The notes under the pieces were generated by a model that saw only the letters and a program-made list of their open reading frames with translations, ran no database searches and was not told the DNA's origin. Below, piece after piece: positions 1 to 10,102 of a stretch of DNA of 64,000 nt. Position 1 is the stretch's first letter. Each line of letters opens with the position of its first letter. The position numbers and the translations under genes are program-made. The stretch is from Carnegiea gigantea (taxonomy: Eukaryota; Streptophyta; Magnoliopsida; Caryophyllales; Cactaceae): the NCBI GenBank assembly GCA_029747015.1, contig JAKOGI010001977.1:62001-126000 (forward strand). Direction: 5' to 3'.

Positions 1-1075
1 GGACCATCAAGCTCAGCCCAAGGAGGACTCACTCAAGCTTCAAGAGGTCAAGGAAGTTGCCAAACTTTGCCGGAAATTGGCGTTCATGCCCGAAGAGGTA
101 GTGCCGCCTTCATCCAGAAATTTCCCGATTTTTGTGTGCACTTTTGACCTACCTAAAGTGGTCCCACAACTTGAGGCTCCACATGGTTTTGAAGTTTAAG
201 ATTTCATCTTTCAAATAAGCCCAAGTTTGTTTAATTTGGACATCATTTGATTGGGCAAAATATCACTCAAAGATACGTTATGCTGATCCAGTCCAGTCTG
301 AGATAGGTGCATTGTTTGGGCCATAACTTTAAACCGCTTATCCAAATTGAGCAAATGAGCCCATTCTGGAAAACTAGACTTCCAGGGCTTTCTATCAAGC
401 CCAAGAACGCGTGATTTGGCCGAGTATTCTGGAAGTTATGCTCTGTTGAAGTTGAGGCAGCTGCAAGGATTAATTCTGGGAATATGAAGAGTCTTCGGTT
501 ACATGTGATTGTGTGGCTGACATTGTGCACGTTTTGGAGCCTTCTAGATTGGTGTAATCAGCTAAGAAATCCTAGAATATTCCTTGTAACCTCCCCCACC
601 CCTTTTATGATGTGTCTTTCCATTTATCTTAGTCTTTTCATTTTACTAGTTTTAATTGTTAGGAGTTATTTGATTCCTTTTGTTGTCTTTTGCTGAGCCT
701 ATATAAAGGGGGGGCGTGTGAGCATTTTAGATCAGATTTCTAAGGCATTTTCAAGGGTAATTCAAGCACCTTTGAGAGTGATTCTCGTTTGTGTCCCAAA
801 AATTCCTAGTTCTATATCTTGAATTTGGCTAATTCAAGTGGTGTTCTGGGTTCTCCTTCTTTTCTTTGGAGTCATTCCTCAGAAGAGTGAAGGGAATTAG
901 CCCAAGGCCAAGGTGTGTGTGGCTCCGGAAGGATTATCTCATACTCAAAGTCTTGCACTATCCATCTCTATCCTGTTTGGTGATATTCTTCATCTTTCCC
1001 ATCTTTCTCTCTTTTCATTTTGCTTAAGTTTGATTTGAGTTTGATTTGGATCACTTTCCACCCACATATACATCA
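1..1075 (+). repeat. A-family LTR, first ~27 bases outside window
   Basis: The sequence matches the A LTRs at 20649-21770 and 26433-27552 read in sense. Base 1 corresponds to about LTR position 28, and the copy ends in CACATATACATCA at 1075. No primer binding site follows, so it is a 3' LTR or a solo LTR. Its first ~200 bases encode the C-terminal tail seen in A1, with a stop at 197-199. A TATA box lies at 700-707. The junction to the G1 LTR at 1075/1076 suggests insertion into G1, but the left flank is outside the window. Confidence 0.9.
700..707 (+). promoter_or_regulatory. TATA box of A-type LTR
   Basis: TATATAAA followed by a G-run (GGGGGGGCGTGTG), at the same place as TATAAAAGGGGAGGGG in other A and B LTRs. 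It marks the likely U3/R boundary. Confidence 0.7.
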
Positions 1076-1616
1076 CCCCATGCTTTTGGACGTGTAAGAG
1101 CTTGTTGGATCCTTTTTTTTTCCGCTTGTTAAAGGTTCCCCCCACTATAAACGGGAGGCCTTGGGCTGCCAAGAGGATACATGGAACTTGCATTCAGCTT
1201 TGAGATTTGTAAACTCTCTCAAATTCTCTTCAAATTCCTAGTGTTATATCTTGGGTGTTTGGCAACCTCAAGTGGGTCTCTAGGTCTTCTTAATTTAACT
1301 AAGAAGGTGATTAACTTCTGTAACTTAGTTAAAGGAAGAAGATTTGCCCAAGTGTGCAAACCAAGGTGGATTACCATCACCCTTGCTAGTCCACTTGATC
1401 TATCTTGGTTCTTGATTTTCTTTTCATGTTTTCTACCTAAGTGCATTCTTGATTCACTTTAGCAAATACTTGCCTTAGTGAAGCTTGAATACATCAGGCT
1501 CCTCTTGGATTATCTCTTGAAGGCACTTGTTCTATCAACTTGTTCTTCTCCCATCTTCACACACCTACCTTTCTTTTGCTTCCATTTCTTTGGCAAGCAT
1601 AAGGAGAAATACATCA
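1076..1616 (+). repeat. G1: 3' part of a 5' LTR
   Basis: An LTR end (GAATACATCA at 1607-1616) is followed directly by a PBS, so this is the end of a 5' LTR in plus orientation. The sequence resembles the minus-strand G2 LTR at 37894-38507 and the E LTR. Shared landmarks are 'CTAGTGTTATATCTTG', a stem at 1294-1333 with 10-base arms (TTTAACTAAG / CTTAGTTAAA) and 'GGTCTCTAGGTC'. The start is missing because an A LTR abuts it. Confidence 0.75.
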
Positions 1617-1775
1617 ATTGATATCAGAGCCTTGGCTACCCTCCTGAGCTTGCTTCCACCTACAAACACAGCCCCAAACACTTAGCCACAAACACCCTTA
1701 AACACATCTCCCTTCCTCTCCTTTGCACGTTCTTGCCGTGCCCAGGACAGAACTTAAGCACGGGTACCCCGTGCC
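1617..1775 (+). other. G1 PBS and 5' leader, truncated
   Basis: TTGATATCAGAGCC at 1618-1631 is the PBS, one base off the usual TTGGTATCAGAGCC (G to A). The leader follows and ends in the GC hairpin GCACGGGTACCCCGTGCC (1758-1775), immediately before the H element begins at 1776. No gag remains. Confidence 0.7.
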
Positions 1776-3350
1776 TGATGTAAAGGTCAATGGGAATGAT
1801 CACACTCACTAACCTTGCACCAAAGAAGACTCAAAACTCAATGTAGTTCACGGGCTGAAGTGGCACGGGCGTGCTAGTGGGCACGGGTACACCGTGCTGA
1901 TTCACTGCCTGAAATAACTAGGATAGGCTAGTTTTGCCCGGTTTGAGTGCTCTTCAATTCTAACTGATTTTCTAGCTTTTCGGTGAGGTAGACTTGAAGG
2001 AAATGGGTGTGAATGGTAGTAGAAAGAGTGGAATAAGGAAGGAGAATGAAGAACACGGTAGGTGAAGATGAATACCTTGGAAAATTAAGCAAACAACCTT
2101 GCTAATGATCCGGTAGGATGCAAAGGAGAGAGATAAGCTAAACTCTTGGATTGGATACAGTAATCACCACCAACCTTTGAGTCTAGGGCCCTTAATCTTG
2201 ATTAAGATACAGAATCACCACTTAATCAAGGCTAAGACTCACTTGAACACCACTTAGTTTGGCCTAAACTAAGATAAGCAAGCAAGGATTTGGTGAGGAA
2301 GCTTTGAAAGCTCTCTATGGTTTTTCATTGAACAATATCTGAAGTGTTCCTTTCATTATGGCCGTGCCTTCCCTTTTGTTGCTTGCCTTACAACCTTTCC
2401 TACTCAGCAAGCAAGTTAGAAGACACCTCAGCTTACCCTCCTAGGGAGGAAAGGTGTTAATTAACTCTAATTCCCACGGTTAGAGTTAATCGGTTACAAA
2501 CATACTTAATGCTAATCAAAATACACTTAAAGCATCAAGGAAAGCAAGGCAAATGAAGATTACTACATAATTAACTTGTCCTTAATCTCATTCAGCTTCA
2601 AATGCAGCAAGGAAGGCATGTGCCCAGCCGAAAAGTGACCTCCCCTTTGCGGCTGGCCAATAGGAAGCAAGATAGCACCTTCCTTGTCTTCCAATGAGAA
2701 TCAAGAGACAATTCTTCTTGCAGCCCTTTTTTCATTGGTTGTGACCTTCCCTAGGTTGCCTTGGACGTGTGCCAACATAGAAGAGAGTGCCCATTCAGCT
2801 GAAGAGAAGGAAACCCTCTAGAGAAGGTAAAGTGCTGCTGTGACGTCAACCGGGTTCAGGGCCAGTTTTTTTCACCCGGTTTTCAGACTAAGTTTAACCC
2901 AAGCAAAAAGGGATATGATCTGGGTTTTACTCGTGGGGGGGAAGTTCAAGGTGTGTAAAAACCCCCCCAATCAAGAAATTAAGGTTAAACAAGGCTTAAG
3001 TAGGGTAATCACACCTAAACTTTTAACCGCGCAGAATTGGACCGATTCTGACCGGTTGGGAAAATGTCATTGATACTCCATCCTCTTTGTGGCATGATTT
3101 GAAACCAATGCCTAGACTTGAAAGCTAACATCCTGAGGATTCCAAAAATGCAAAAATATTGACCTTAAGCCATCATATGGCTTAAGAAATCAGATGCACA
3201 AAACCGGGCTTATGCTGACCGGTTAACCCGTTTGTGCTGTTTTCAATTCCTTGCCAGAGGTGAGCCATCTTCTTGGTTTGGGACCTTGTTTTTGGACGAC
3301 TTGGACTAGTTATTTCATGGTCAAGGTCGTTACTAGGTAGGATTCCATCA
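1776..3350 (-). repeat. H 3' LTR (1575 bp)
   Basis: Reads TGATGTAAAGG ... GATTCCATCA on the plus strand. In sense, the U5 end holds the GC hairpins (GGCACGGGCGTGC at 1862-1874 and GCACGGGTACACCGTGC at 1881-1897). Next to it are stem-loops at 2141-2184 and 2198-2230, the latter with perfect 9-base arms TTGATTAAG / CTTAATCAA. The sense start encodes the last ~56 residues of the polyprotein. Confidence 0.85.
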
Positions 3351-6300
3351 TCCTCCCCTTGTTGAAGAGATTTGACCCTCAAATCTGGTGGGGAAGTGTC
3401 CGGATGGAAGGGGCTCAAATCAGCTACATTAAAAGTGGCTGAAACCTCATAGTCACCAGGGAGATCAATCTTATAAGCATTGTCGTTGATCTTCTCTAAG
3501 ACCTCAAATGGACCTTCGGCTCGTGGAATGAGTTTATTTTTCCTTTTAGACGGAAAACGTTCCTTTCTCAAGTGGATCCATACCAGGTCTCCTGGTTGAA
3601 AGACAATCTTTCTCCTATGCTTGTTGGCGTGTGCTTCATAGGCTACATTAGTCTTCTCAATTCGTGCCTTCACCAACTCATGAAGCTTTTGAATCTCTTT
3701 TACTCTTTGTGTTGCATCAACATGGGGCTTTTGGTCTTGGGCCCGTGGGGTTAGGTCATTTGGACTCAATGGATCAACTCCATATACCACTTTGAATGGT
3801 GAAGGACCAGTAGCTCTACTAGGAGCCTTGTTGTATGCAAACTCAGCATGTGGTAATAGCAAATCCCAGGCCTTAGCATTTGTTTTAATCAAAGCCCTTA
3901 GGAGAGTTCCTAGGGTCCGATTAGTCACTTCCGTTTGGCCATCAGTCTGGGGATGACAGGTAGTACTAAACAACAATTTAGTACCAAGCTTTTTCCATAG
4001 GGTAATCCAGAAATGACTGAGGAACTTCGTATCCCTATCTGAAACAATGGTCTTAGGAATACCATGCAACCTTGTTACCTCTTTAAAATAGAGCTCGGCA
4101 ATGTGTGTAGCATCATTGGTTTTGCAGCAGGGAATGAAATGTGCCATCTTCGAAAATCTGTCTACCACCACGAAGATTGAATCCTTTCCCCTTTGAGTCT
4201 TAGGTAGACCCAAAATGAAGTCCATACTCACGTCCACCCATGGTAGAGTTGGTACGGGTAATGGGGTGTATAAGCCATGAGGTAGGGTATGGCTCTTGGC
4301 TGCTTGGCACGTTCCACACCTCCTAAGAATGTCTTAAACATCCTTTTCCATCCCTGGCTAGTAGTAGTGCTCCCTTAACATAGTTAAGGTCTTGGACTCA
4401 CCAAAATGACCCGCCAAGGAACCCCCATGAACCTCCCTGATTAGAAGTTCACGAGTGCTACACCTTGGAATGCACAATCGCACTCCTTTGAATAGATAGC
4501 CTTCTTGGGTTAGGAAATCGCCCTTTGGATGCTTCAAACAAGCAGCATAGAGAGGCCCAAGGTCTTCATCTTCAGCATATAGACTCTTAAGATGCTCGAA
4601 ACCCAGAATAAGGGTGTCTAACTGAAACATAAGGAGATGTCTCCTTGATAATGCATCTGCGCCTTGATTCAACTTTTCTGATTTGTGCTTGATAGTGAAG
4701 TGGAAAGATTGTAGGAATTCAACCCACTTAGCATGACGTGAGTTCAGTTTGTGCTGGCCTTGAATATACTTCAATGCTTCGTGATCTGAATGAAGTATGA
4801 ACTCACTAGCCACTAAGTAATGACTCCAATGCTCTAGGCACCGAATGATAGCATAGAATTCTTTGTCATATGTGGAGTACTTTCTTCTTGAGTCGCATAG
4901 TTTTTCACTGAAGAAGGCCAAGGGCTTGCCTTCTTGAGTTAAAACTCCACCAATTCCTACTCCTGATGCATCACATTCAACCTCAAAAACTTTCTCGAAG
5001 CATGGCAGAGAAAGGACCGGTGCTTGAGTAAGTTTCTTCTTCACTTCTTCGAAGGCGGATTGAGCTTTAGGATTCCATTGGAATGATGAACCCTTAAGCA
5101 CTTCAGTCATAGGGGACATGATGGTGCTGAAGTTTCGAATAAATCTTCTGTAAAACGAAGCCAAACCATGAAAACTTCTAACATCATGTATACTTTGTGG
5201 TTGAGGCCAAGTGCGAATAGCCTCTATCTTCCCTTCATCAACTTTAATGCCTTCACTAGAAACAATGTAACCTAAGAATGTAACCTCATGAGTAAAGAAG
5301 GTACACTTCTTAAGATTACCATATAGCTGCTCACGTTCAAGGACATGCATAATCTGATTGAGATGACTTTGATGTTCTTGCTCGTCCTTGGAATAGATAA
5401 GGATGTCATCGAAGTAAACCACCACGAACTTGCCAATATAAGGTTTGAATACTTGATTCATCAACCTCATGAATGTACTAGGAGCGTTGGAAAGACCGAA
5501 TGGCATAACTAGCCACTCATATAAACCTCCTTTAGTCTTGAATGCAGTCTTCCATTCATCTCCCTCTCTTATTCTGATCTGGTAGTAGCCACTTCGAAGA
5601 TCAATCTTAGAGAAGACTTTAGAGCCATGTAACTCGTCCAGCATGTCTTCAAGCCTAGGTATAGGATACCTATACTTGATGGTGATCTTGTTTATGGCTC
5701 TGCTGTCCACACACATGCGCTGGCTGCCATCTTTCTTGGGAACCAACAAAGCAGGTACGGCACAGGGGCTTAAGGACTCACGCACAAGTCCCTTTGTCAT
5801 CAATTCCTCTACTTGCCGTTGAATCTCCATGGTTTTCTTTGGGTTCATTCTGTAAGCTGGCTTGTTTGGAAGAACTGAGCCAGGAATGAGGTCAATATGG
5901 TGTTGGATATCCCGTTTAGGGGGTAAACCCGAGGGTATCTCTTCCGGAAACAAGTGACAGAATGTTTGGATGAGTGATTTGGCAAATGGATGGGTTGGTA
6001 ATGGGGATTCTGGTTCTTCTTGTATGGTTAGAATCCACTCCTTAAAAGCCTTGAATTCATGATTCGAAGCCTTCAAAAGAGTTTCACTAAAAGTGAGTAA
6101 ACAACCAGAATGTTCATGGCCTTTTGTGGGTTTGTTCTTGAGAATTTCGGATGGTGATAATGGTTTTAGAGTAATCTTCTTGCCTCCCTTAGACAAGGAG
6201 TATGTATTCATGAAACCATCATGAGTCACCCTTCGGTCATACAACCAAGGTCTTCCCAACAATACATGGCATGCATCCATAGGTATAACATCACACCAAA

Positions 6301-6935
6301 CTTGGTCTTGATAGTTCTTATCAATGGATAATGAAATGAGACACCTTGAATTGACTTGAAGCCCTTTGCTTTGATTCAACCATTGTATGTTGTATGGATG
6401 GGGATGGGCCGTAGCTCGCAAACCTAGCTTTTCAATCATGGTAAGGGACACCACGTTTGCACAGCTCCCACCATCGATAATCAACGAACAGACCTTGCCT
6501 TGAACCGTGCACCTAGTGTGGAATATGTTTTCTCTTTGTTCATCCTTGGTGCTCTTTTGGCCGTTCAAGACTCTCCTCAAAACTAACATTTCTCCCTCAT
6601 CAGCTTCCTCCTCAACTTCTTCTTGACTCTCTTCATGCTCTTCTTCAGTTTCACCTTCATTTTCACCTTCCTTTTCTTGCTCATCCACGGTTCTCCATTC
6701 GGCCAAAGTGATGACCTTGCGGTTTGGGCACTCTGAAGCAATATGGCCAAGTCCTTGGCACTTGAAACATCTTCTAGTGCTCATAGGATTGGGGTTTGGT
6801 CGAATTGGGGTAGCTGGGGCCTTTTGTGGTGCTTGGGTTCTTTGTGGATTGAAAGGAAAGGAATTTTGTGGCTTAGAAACTGGTTGGGAACTCCCCTTGT
6901 TAAAAGGTTGGTTCCGGATTGGAGGCTTTTGATAT
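3182..6935 (-). pseudogene. H gag(partial)-pol polyprotein, two nonsense codons
   Basis: Reading from 6935 down, the frame holds a proline-rich Gag end, a CCHC knuckle (CFKCQGLGHIASEC), an acidic linker, and a retropepsin with IIDGGSCAN. Reverse transcriptase (YFDDIL), RNase H ([10 protein letters not shown]) and integrase ([29 protein letters not shown]) follow, with a GPF-type C-terminal module. Stops TAG (plus 4358-4360, replacing the Trp of HYYWPGM in relatives) and TAA (4334-4336, replacing Gln) break integrase between its zinc and catalytic parts. Both are G-to-A or C-to-T changes. The frame is otherwise open and runs about 169 nt into the 3' LTR, ending in a basic stretch (KTRSQTKK) and PGFVHL. 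The N-terminus is lost to D1. Confidence 0.88.
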
Positions 6936-7859
6936 TGATGGAGGTCCATCCTCAAGGTCTAATAATGTTTCATTGATCCAAAATAATCAAGAAATCAACT
7001 CCAAAGTCACGGCCATAAGTCACTTGATGGCAAACACACAAGGTGATACACCCGGGTTCTCATCCAGATTTTTACCCGGTTTTTGCTATCTTATTACATC
7101 GGCCTAAAGCATATTTTGGTGTCCGTTTTTTTGGATGATTATCAAGTTCAGGATGTTAACTTTTAAGTCCAATTGGTTTCATATCATTTGGAATTCATTT
7201 GGTTACTTAAAACAGTTCATCTCTTGAACCTGTCCGGATTGCACTGCAAAATGCACGGTTTTGGTTTTCTGGTTTGTTCAGGGGGCAAATGACGTCCAAA
7301 TGCTACGATTCCAAATGGAGGGTAAACTAGACATCTTGAGGTTTCCAACCATGTAAGAAACGTAGCAAATAGTCATCATTTGAGGTGTCAAACATGCGTT
7401 GCAAGTGGAGGCAGAAACTGGCTGCTTGACACCCGGTTGCTTAGCTTGGTGGTTTTCCTCCTTCAAGGGGTTTGCTTAAGGTGGAAGGCTGCCAAGCAGG
7501 TCATTTTGAGCTGCTTAATCAAGCACCACTCAGCTACTTGAGAGAGAGACACGTGGAGCAAGTGAAACATCACCATTTTGCAAGCCCTCAATCGACCACT
7601 CAAGCATGACATGGCACACATGCATTTTTCAATCCTTTTGAGGTGGCTAGCCGTGCACTCTTACCTTCCTAGCTGGGAAAATGAGTCATCTACATTCCTT
7701 AATGCATAGGAAAGGTTTAGGAAGATAACTTAAGTGCTTTGTAAAATAAGCTTTCAGCTTTTGGTTTGTATTAGAGTAAACCGTGTGTTAGGAAGTGATT
7801 AGCAAGTTTAATGACTTTCCTCCCTTGGAAGGAAAGCTCATTTGTGTACTCTCAAGGCC

Positions 7860-7867
7860 ATATAAAG
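7860..7867 (+). promoter_or_regulatory. TATA box of D LTR
   Basis: ATATAAAG in the context AGGCCATATAAAGCCTTG, a short palindrome around the TATA. It is conserved in D2 (51093-51098 and 58319-58324) and D3 (63750-63755). Confidence 0.65.
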
Positions 7868-7975
7868 CCTTGTATGTTCATTTTGAAGGAATAGAGTTGA
7901 ATTTTTAGTAAAGAGAAAAGACTTTGTGTCTTGTGATTTCCTAAACACTTAACTTGCTTATCCTTAATTGTGGCT

Positions 7976-8095
7976 GATTAAGGTGGTGACCAAGTGAGTC
8001 TTAATCTTTGGTTAGGTGGTGAATCTTATCCTAATCCAAGATTGAGGGCCCTAAGCTAAATGATTAGTGGTGTATCTTATCTAATCATCTAGCTT
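7976..8095 (+). promoter_or_regulatory. Three consecutive stem-loops in R/U5 (D type)
   Basis: SL1 pairs GATTAAG (7976-7982) with CTTAATC (8000-8006). SL2 pairs GGTTAGG (8010-8016) with CCTAATC (8030-8036) around TGGTGAATCTTAT. SL3 pairs AAGCTAAATGATTAG (8053-8067) with CTAATCATCTAGCTT (8081-8095), one mismatch, around TGGTGTATCTTAT. They lie ~110-235 nt after the TATA box, so they should be in the genomic RNA 5' UTR. F1, F2 and H have the same layout with different but still complementary arms. Confidence 0.7.
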
Positions 8096-8165
8096 AGAAC
8101 TATCCAAGTTTCATTAAACACTCTTGAAGTTCACAAGCTAGTTCTTGGTTTCACTCCTCTCAAAC

Positions 8166-9668
8166 TGATGCGTGCTAGGCTAGCACTTCGGACACTACTA
8201 ACACTCAACACACTTGGATATGAATTGGCCTAAAGGTTAAAACCACCAGCCAAAGCTAAAGGATTCACCACCAATCTTCGTAAAGCAAACGCACCGGAAG
8301 AGAGGATAAAGAATCACTCCTAAACACCACCAATGAAGGATAAAGTAGAGGAGATTTGAGATTTGCTTAAGCTAGCAAAGAAAACTTTTCATTTTCATTC
8401 CAAAAAATTAGTAAACATTCAGCTTTGGCCGAGTATATCCGGCCTTCACAACAAGATCAAGGGCCAAGATTTAACTAGCTAAATCAAGCAACCTAGTCTA
8501 GCTAATACAAGGCCTAAATTCAGCATCTCTTGGATGTTTGACACCTAATACAAGTGTTAATCTCAATGTTTGAGGTGTCTAACATGTGTTACACTTAAGT
8601 ACAACTAATGAAAGCTTTGATAAGATGAAAAACAAGTCAAAACAGCAAGGACAGCCGGCTGATCACCTAAAACAGCAAAGGACAGCTTGTTTTGGTCCCT
8701 TGGATAAAAGGGTATTTTCTTCCTTGCTTGCCCGGATAATAGCTGTACCTTGGGTGGCTGAATCTGAGGTTTTGAGGGTTCATTTGATAAACATTTAGAC
8801 ACCCTTTCATGCCCTTAGGTGTCCCCAAAGAGTCCTCAAAAGATGGGAACAAACGGAGCTCATTTCGGACCAGATCATAGGCTGAATTCCAGGACTGTCC
8901 AGTTTTGCACGGTTTGAAAGATTAGGCTGGTTGACTAGGCAAATGATGTCAAAATGCTTTGGAACTTGCTTCATTGGAAAGATAAGACCTGAAACTTAAA
9001 GTTAGGCTTTAAACCGTTCAGTTAAATCAGGTTGCTCTTGGGTAATAGAGGGCCAGAAGTTGACCCATGTGCGCGGCTGTACTGGCCAGTTTGCAGGTCT
9101 GAAATGTTTGGATGATTTGAACCCCCAAATGGCCTCCTTTTCACTTGCAACTTGATTTATATGAAAGATCACATCCTAAACTTAAAGAAAGGCCAGAAAT
9201 ATCTCGACCAAAGGCCTGCCAAGGCAAGCCAAAAATCACCTCAAACTTCAGTCAGGTGCTATGTGGCTGAAACTGGATACCCGGTTGCATCTTTAGCCAA
9301 AAGTTATCAACCTAGGCCATTTACAAGCTAAATAAAAGCTTTATAAAGGACTTAGGTTGTCAACCCAAAAGTGTAAAGTGCTTCCAAACCCCTGGTAAGA
9401 GGAAAAATGCCTTGAACATGCAAAAGAAACGGCCACTGCCCGGGTTGTTCTAAGGAACCGAATTGGACTGTTTTTGGGTGGAAACCTTTGCTAGGCTTCT
9501 ACAAGGAGCTTGGACTAGCTTGGCTTGGGACTAGGGGTCCAAGAGAGTAAGGACCTTCCCAAGGGAGCTTGTAGGTCAAACTGAATACCTTGACAATAGG
9601 GATCCGAATGGAGTTGTTGAACAAGGACATGCTCTTGTAGACTAGAACTTCGTGGTTGGTGCGTATCA
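8166..9668 (-). repeat. Solo LTR of unplaced family X
   Basis: A 1503-bp insertion in the D1 LTR runs from TGATGCGTGC to GTGCGTATCA and is flanked by a perfect TSD, CAAAC (8161-8165 and 9669-9673). No internal region, PBS or PPT is present, so it is a solo LTR left by LTR-LTR recombination. The minus orientation is tentative: on that strand it contains GGTGGTG segments like those in the R region of D, F and H and ends in CGCATCA. Confidence 0.85.
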
Positions 9669-9864
9669 CAAACTATGAATTACCTTTGTTCTTCTTAGTG
9701 TCTTTTCATCCTCCTTTACTTCCCTCACTTCCTTACTCCTTTGATTCCTCTTATCCACACAAAATCAAGCCTTGACATAGTTGATTGCATCGAACTTCCA
9801 ACAAACTTCAAAGCTACCCCAAACCGTGGAAAGGGACTTACCTAGGCAAGCTAGGCAGCGAGTT

Positions 9865-9901
9865 GGCACGGTCACCCTGTGCCCTTGAGCACGACCGTGC
9901 C
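9865..9901 (+). promoter_or_regulatory. GC hairpin module in D LTR U5
   Basis: GGCACGGTCACCCTGTGCC (9865-9883; one arm base changed, CCGTGCC to CTGTGCC) is followed by GCACGACCGTGCC (9889-9901). The D2 copies keep perfect arms. Confidence 0.7.
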
Positions 9902-9992
9902 ACCCCTGGCCGTAGGAGTTTGCTTGTTTTCTAGCCTCCTTTGACGTGAGTTAACTTGGGTTGCTATCCTTCCCTTGGACTTACATCATTTT

Positions 9993-10004
9993 TGGTATCA
10001 GAGC
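9993..10004 (+). other. D1 primer binding site
   Basis: TGGTATCAGAGC, complementary to the 3' end of plant initiator Met-tRNA, lies four bases (TTTT) after the LTR end. Confidence 0.9.
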
Positions 10005-10102
10005 AAGTTCAGAACTTGGCCTGAACCCCACGTCATTCCCAGCTTATCTCTGAAATCATTTCAAACACAATCAAACACAAACCGTTCATTCCTGCGATCA
10101 CA

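Larger units (their letters stand above)
1776..6935 (-). mobile_element. H element: Ty3/gypsy, 5' truncated
   Basis: This minus-strand element consists of a 3' LTR (1776-3350), a polypurine tract (sense CAAGGGGAGGA, 3351-3361) and pol back to late gag. It is cut at 6935 by the 5' LTR of D1, so its gag N-terminus, PBS and 5' LTR are absent. Its proteins are closest to family D, but its LTR start (TGATGGAATCC) differs. Confidence 0.88.
6936..9988 (+). repeat. D1 5' LTR split by solo LTR X
   Basis: Starts TGATGGAGGTCCATC and ends GGACTTACATCA. Removing 8166-9668 and one TSD leaves 1545 bp, the same length as the D2 LTRs. Positions 6936-7107 encode the polyprotein tail as in D2. A TATA box is at 7860-7867. 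Stem-loops are at 7976-8006, 8010-8036 and 8053-8095, and the GC hairpin module is at 9865-9901. Confidence 0.92.

Noticed and set aside
267..530. Antisense 60-90 codon frame repeated in every A and B LTR (also near 16182, 21214, 32395, 35197, 42958, 45872, 46846, 49441, 54083, 60827)
   Set aside because: It is conserved only because the LTR copies are homologous, lies antisense to the U3 region, varies at its ends, and has no domain.
7278..7466. Antisense 62-codon frame in D and F LTRs (also 13114, 50510, 57736, 63167)
   Set aside because: Same reason: it follows the LTR copies, antisense to U3, with no sign of a gene.
9993..10004. tRNA-like sequence TGGTATCAGAGC
   Set aside because: It is a primer binding site next to an LTR end; no cloverleaf surrounds it.
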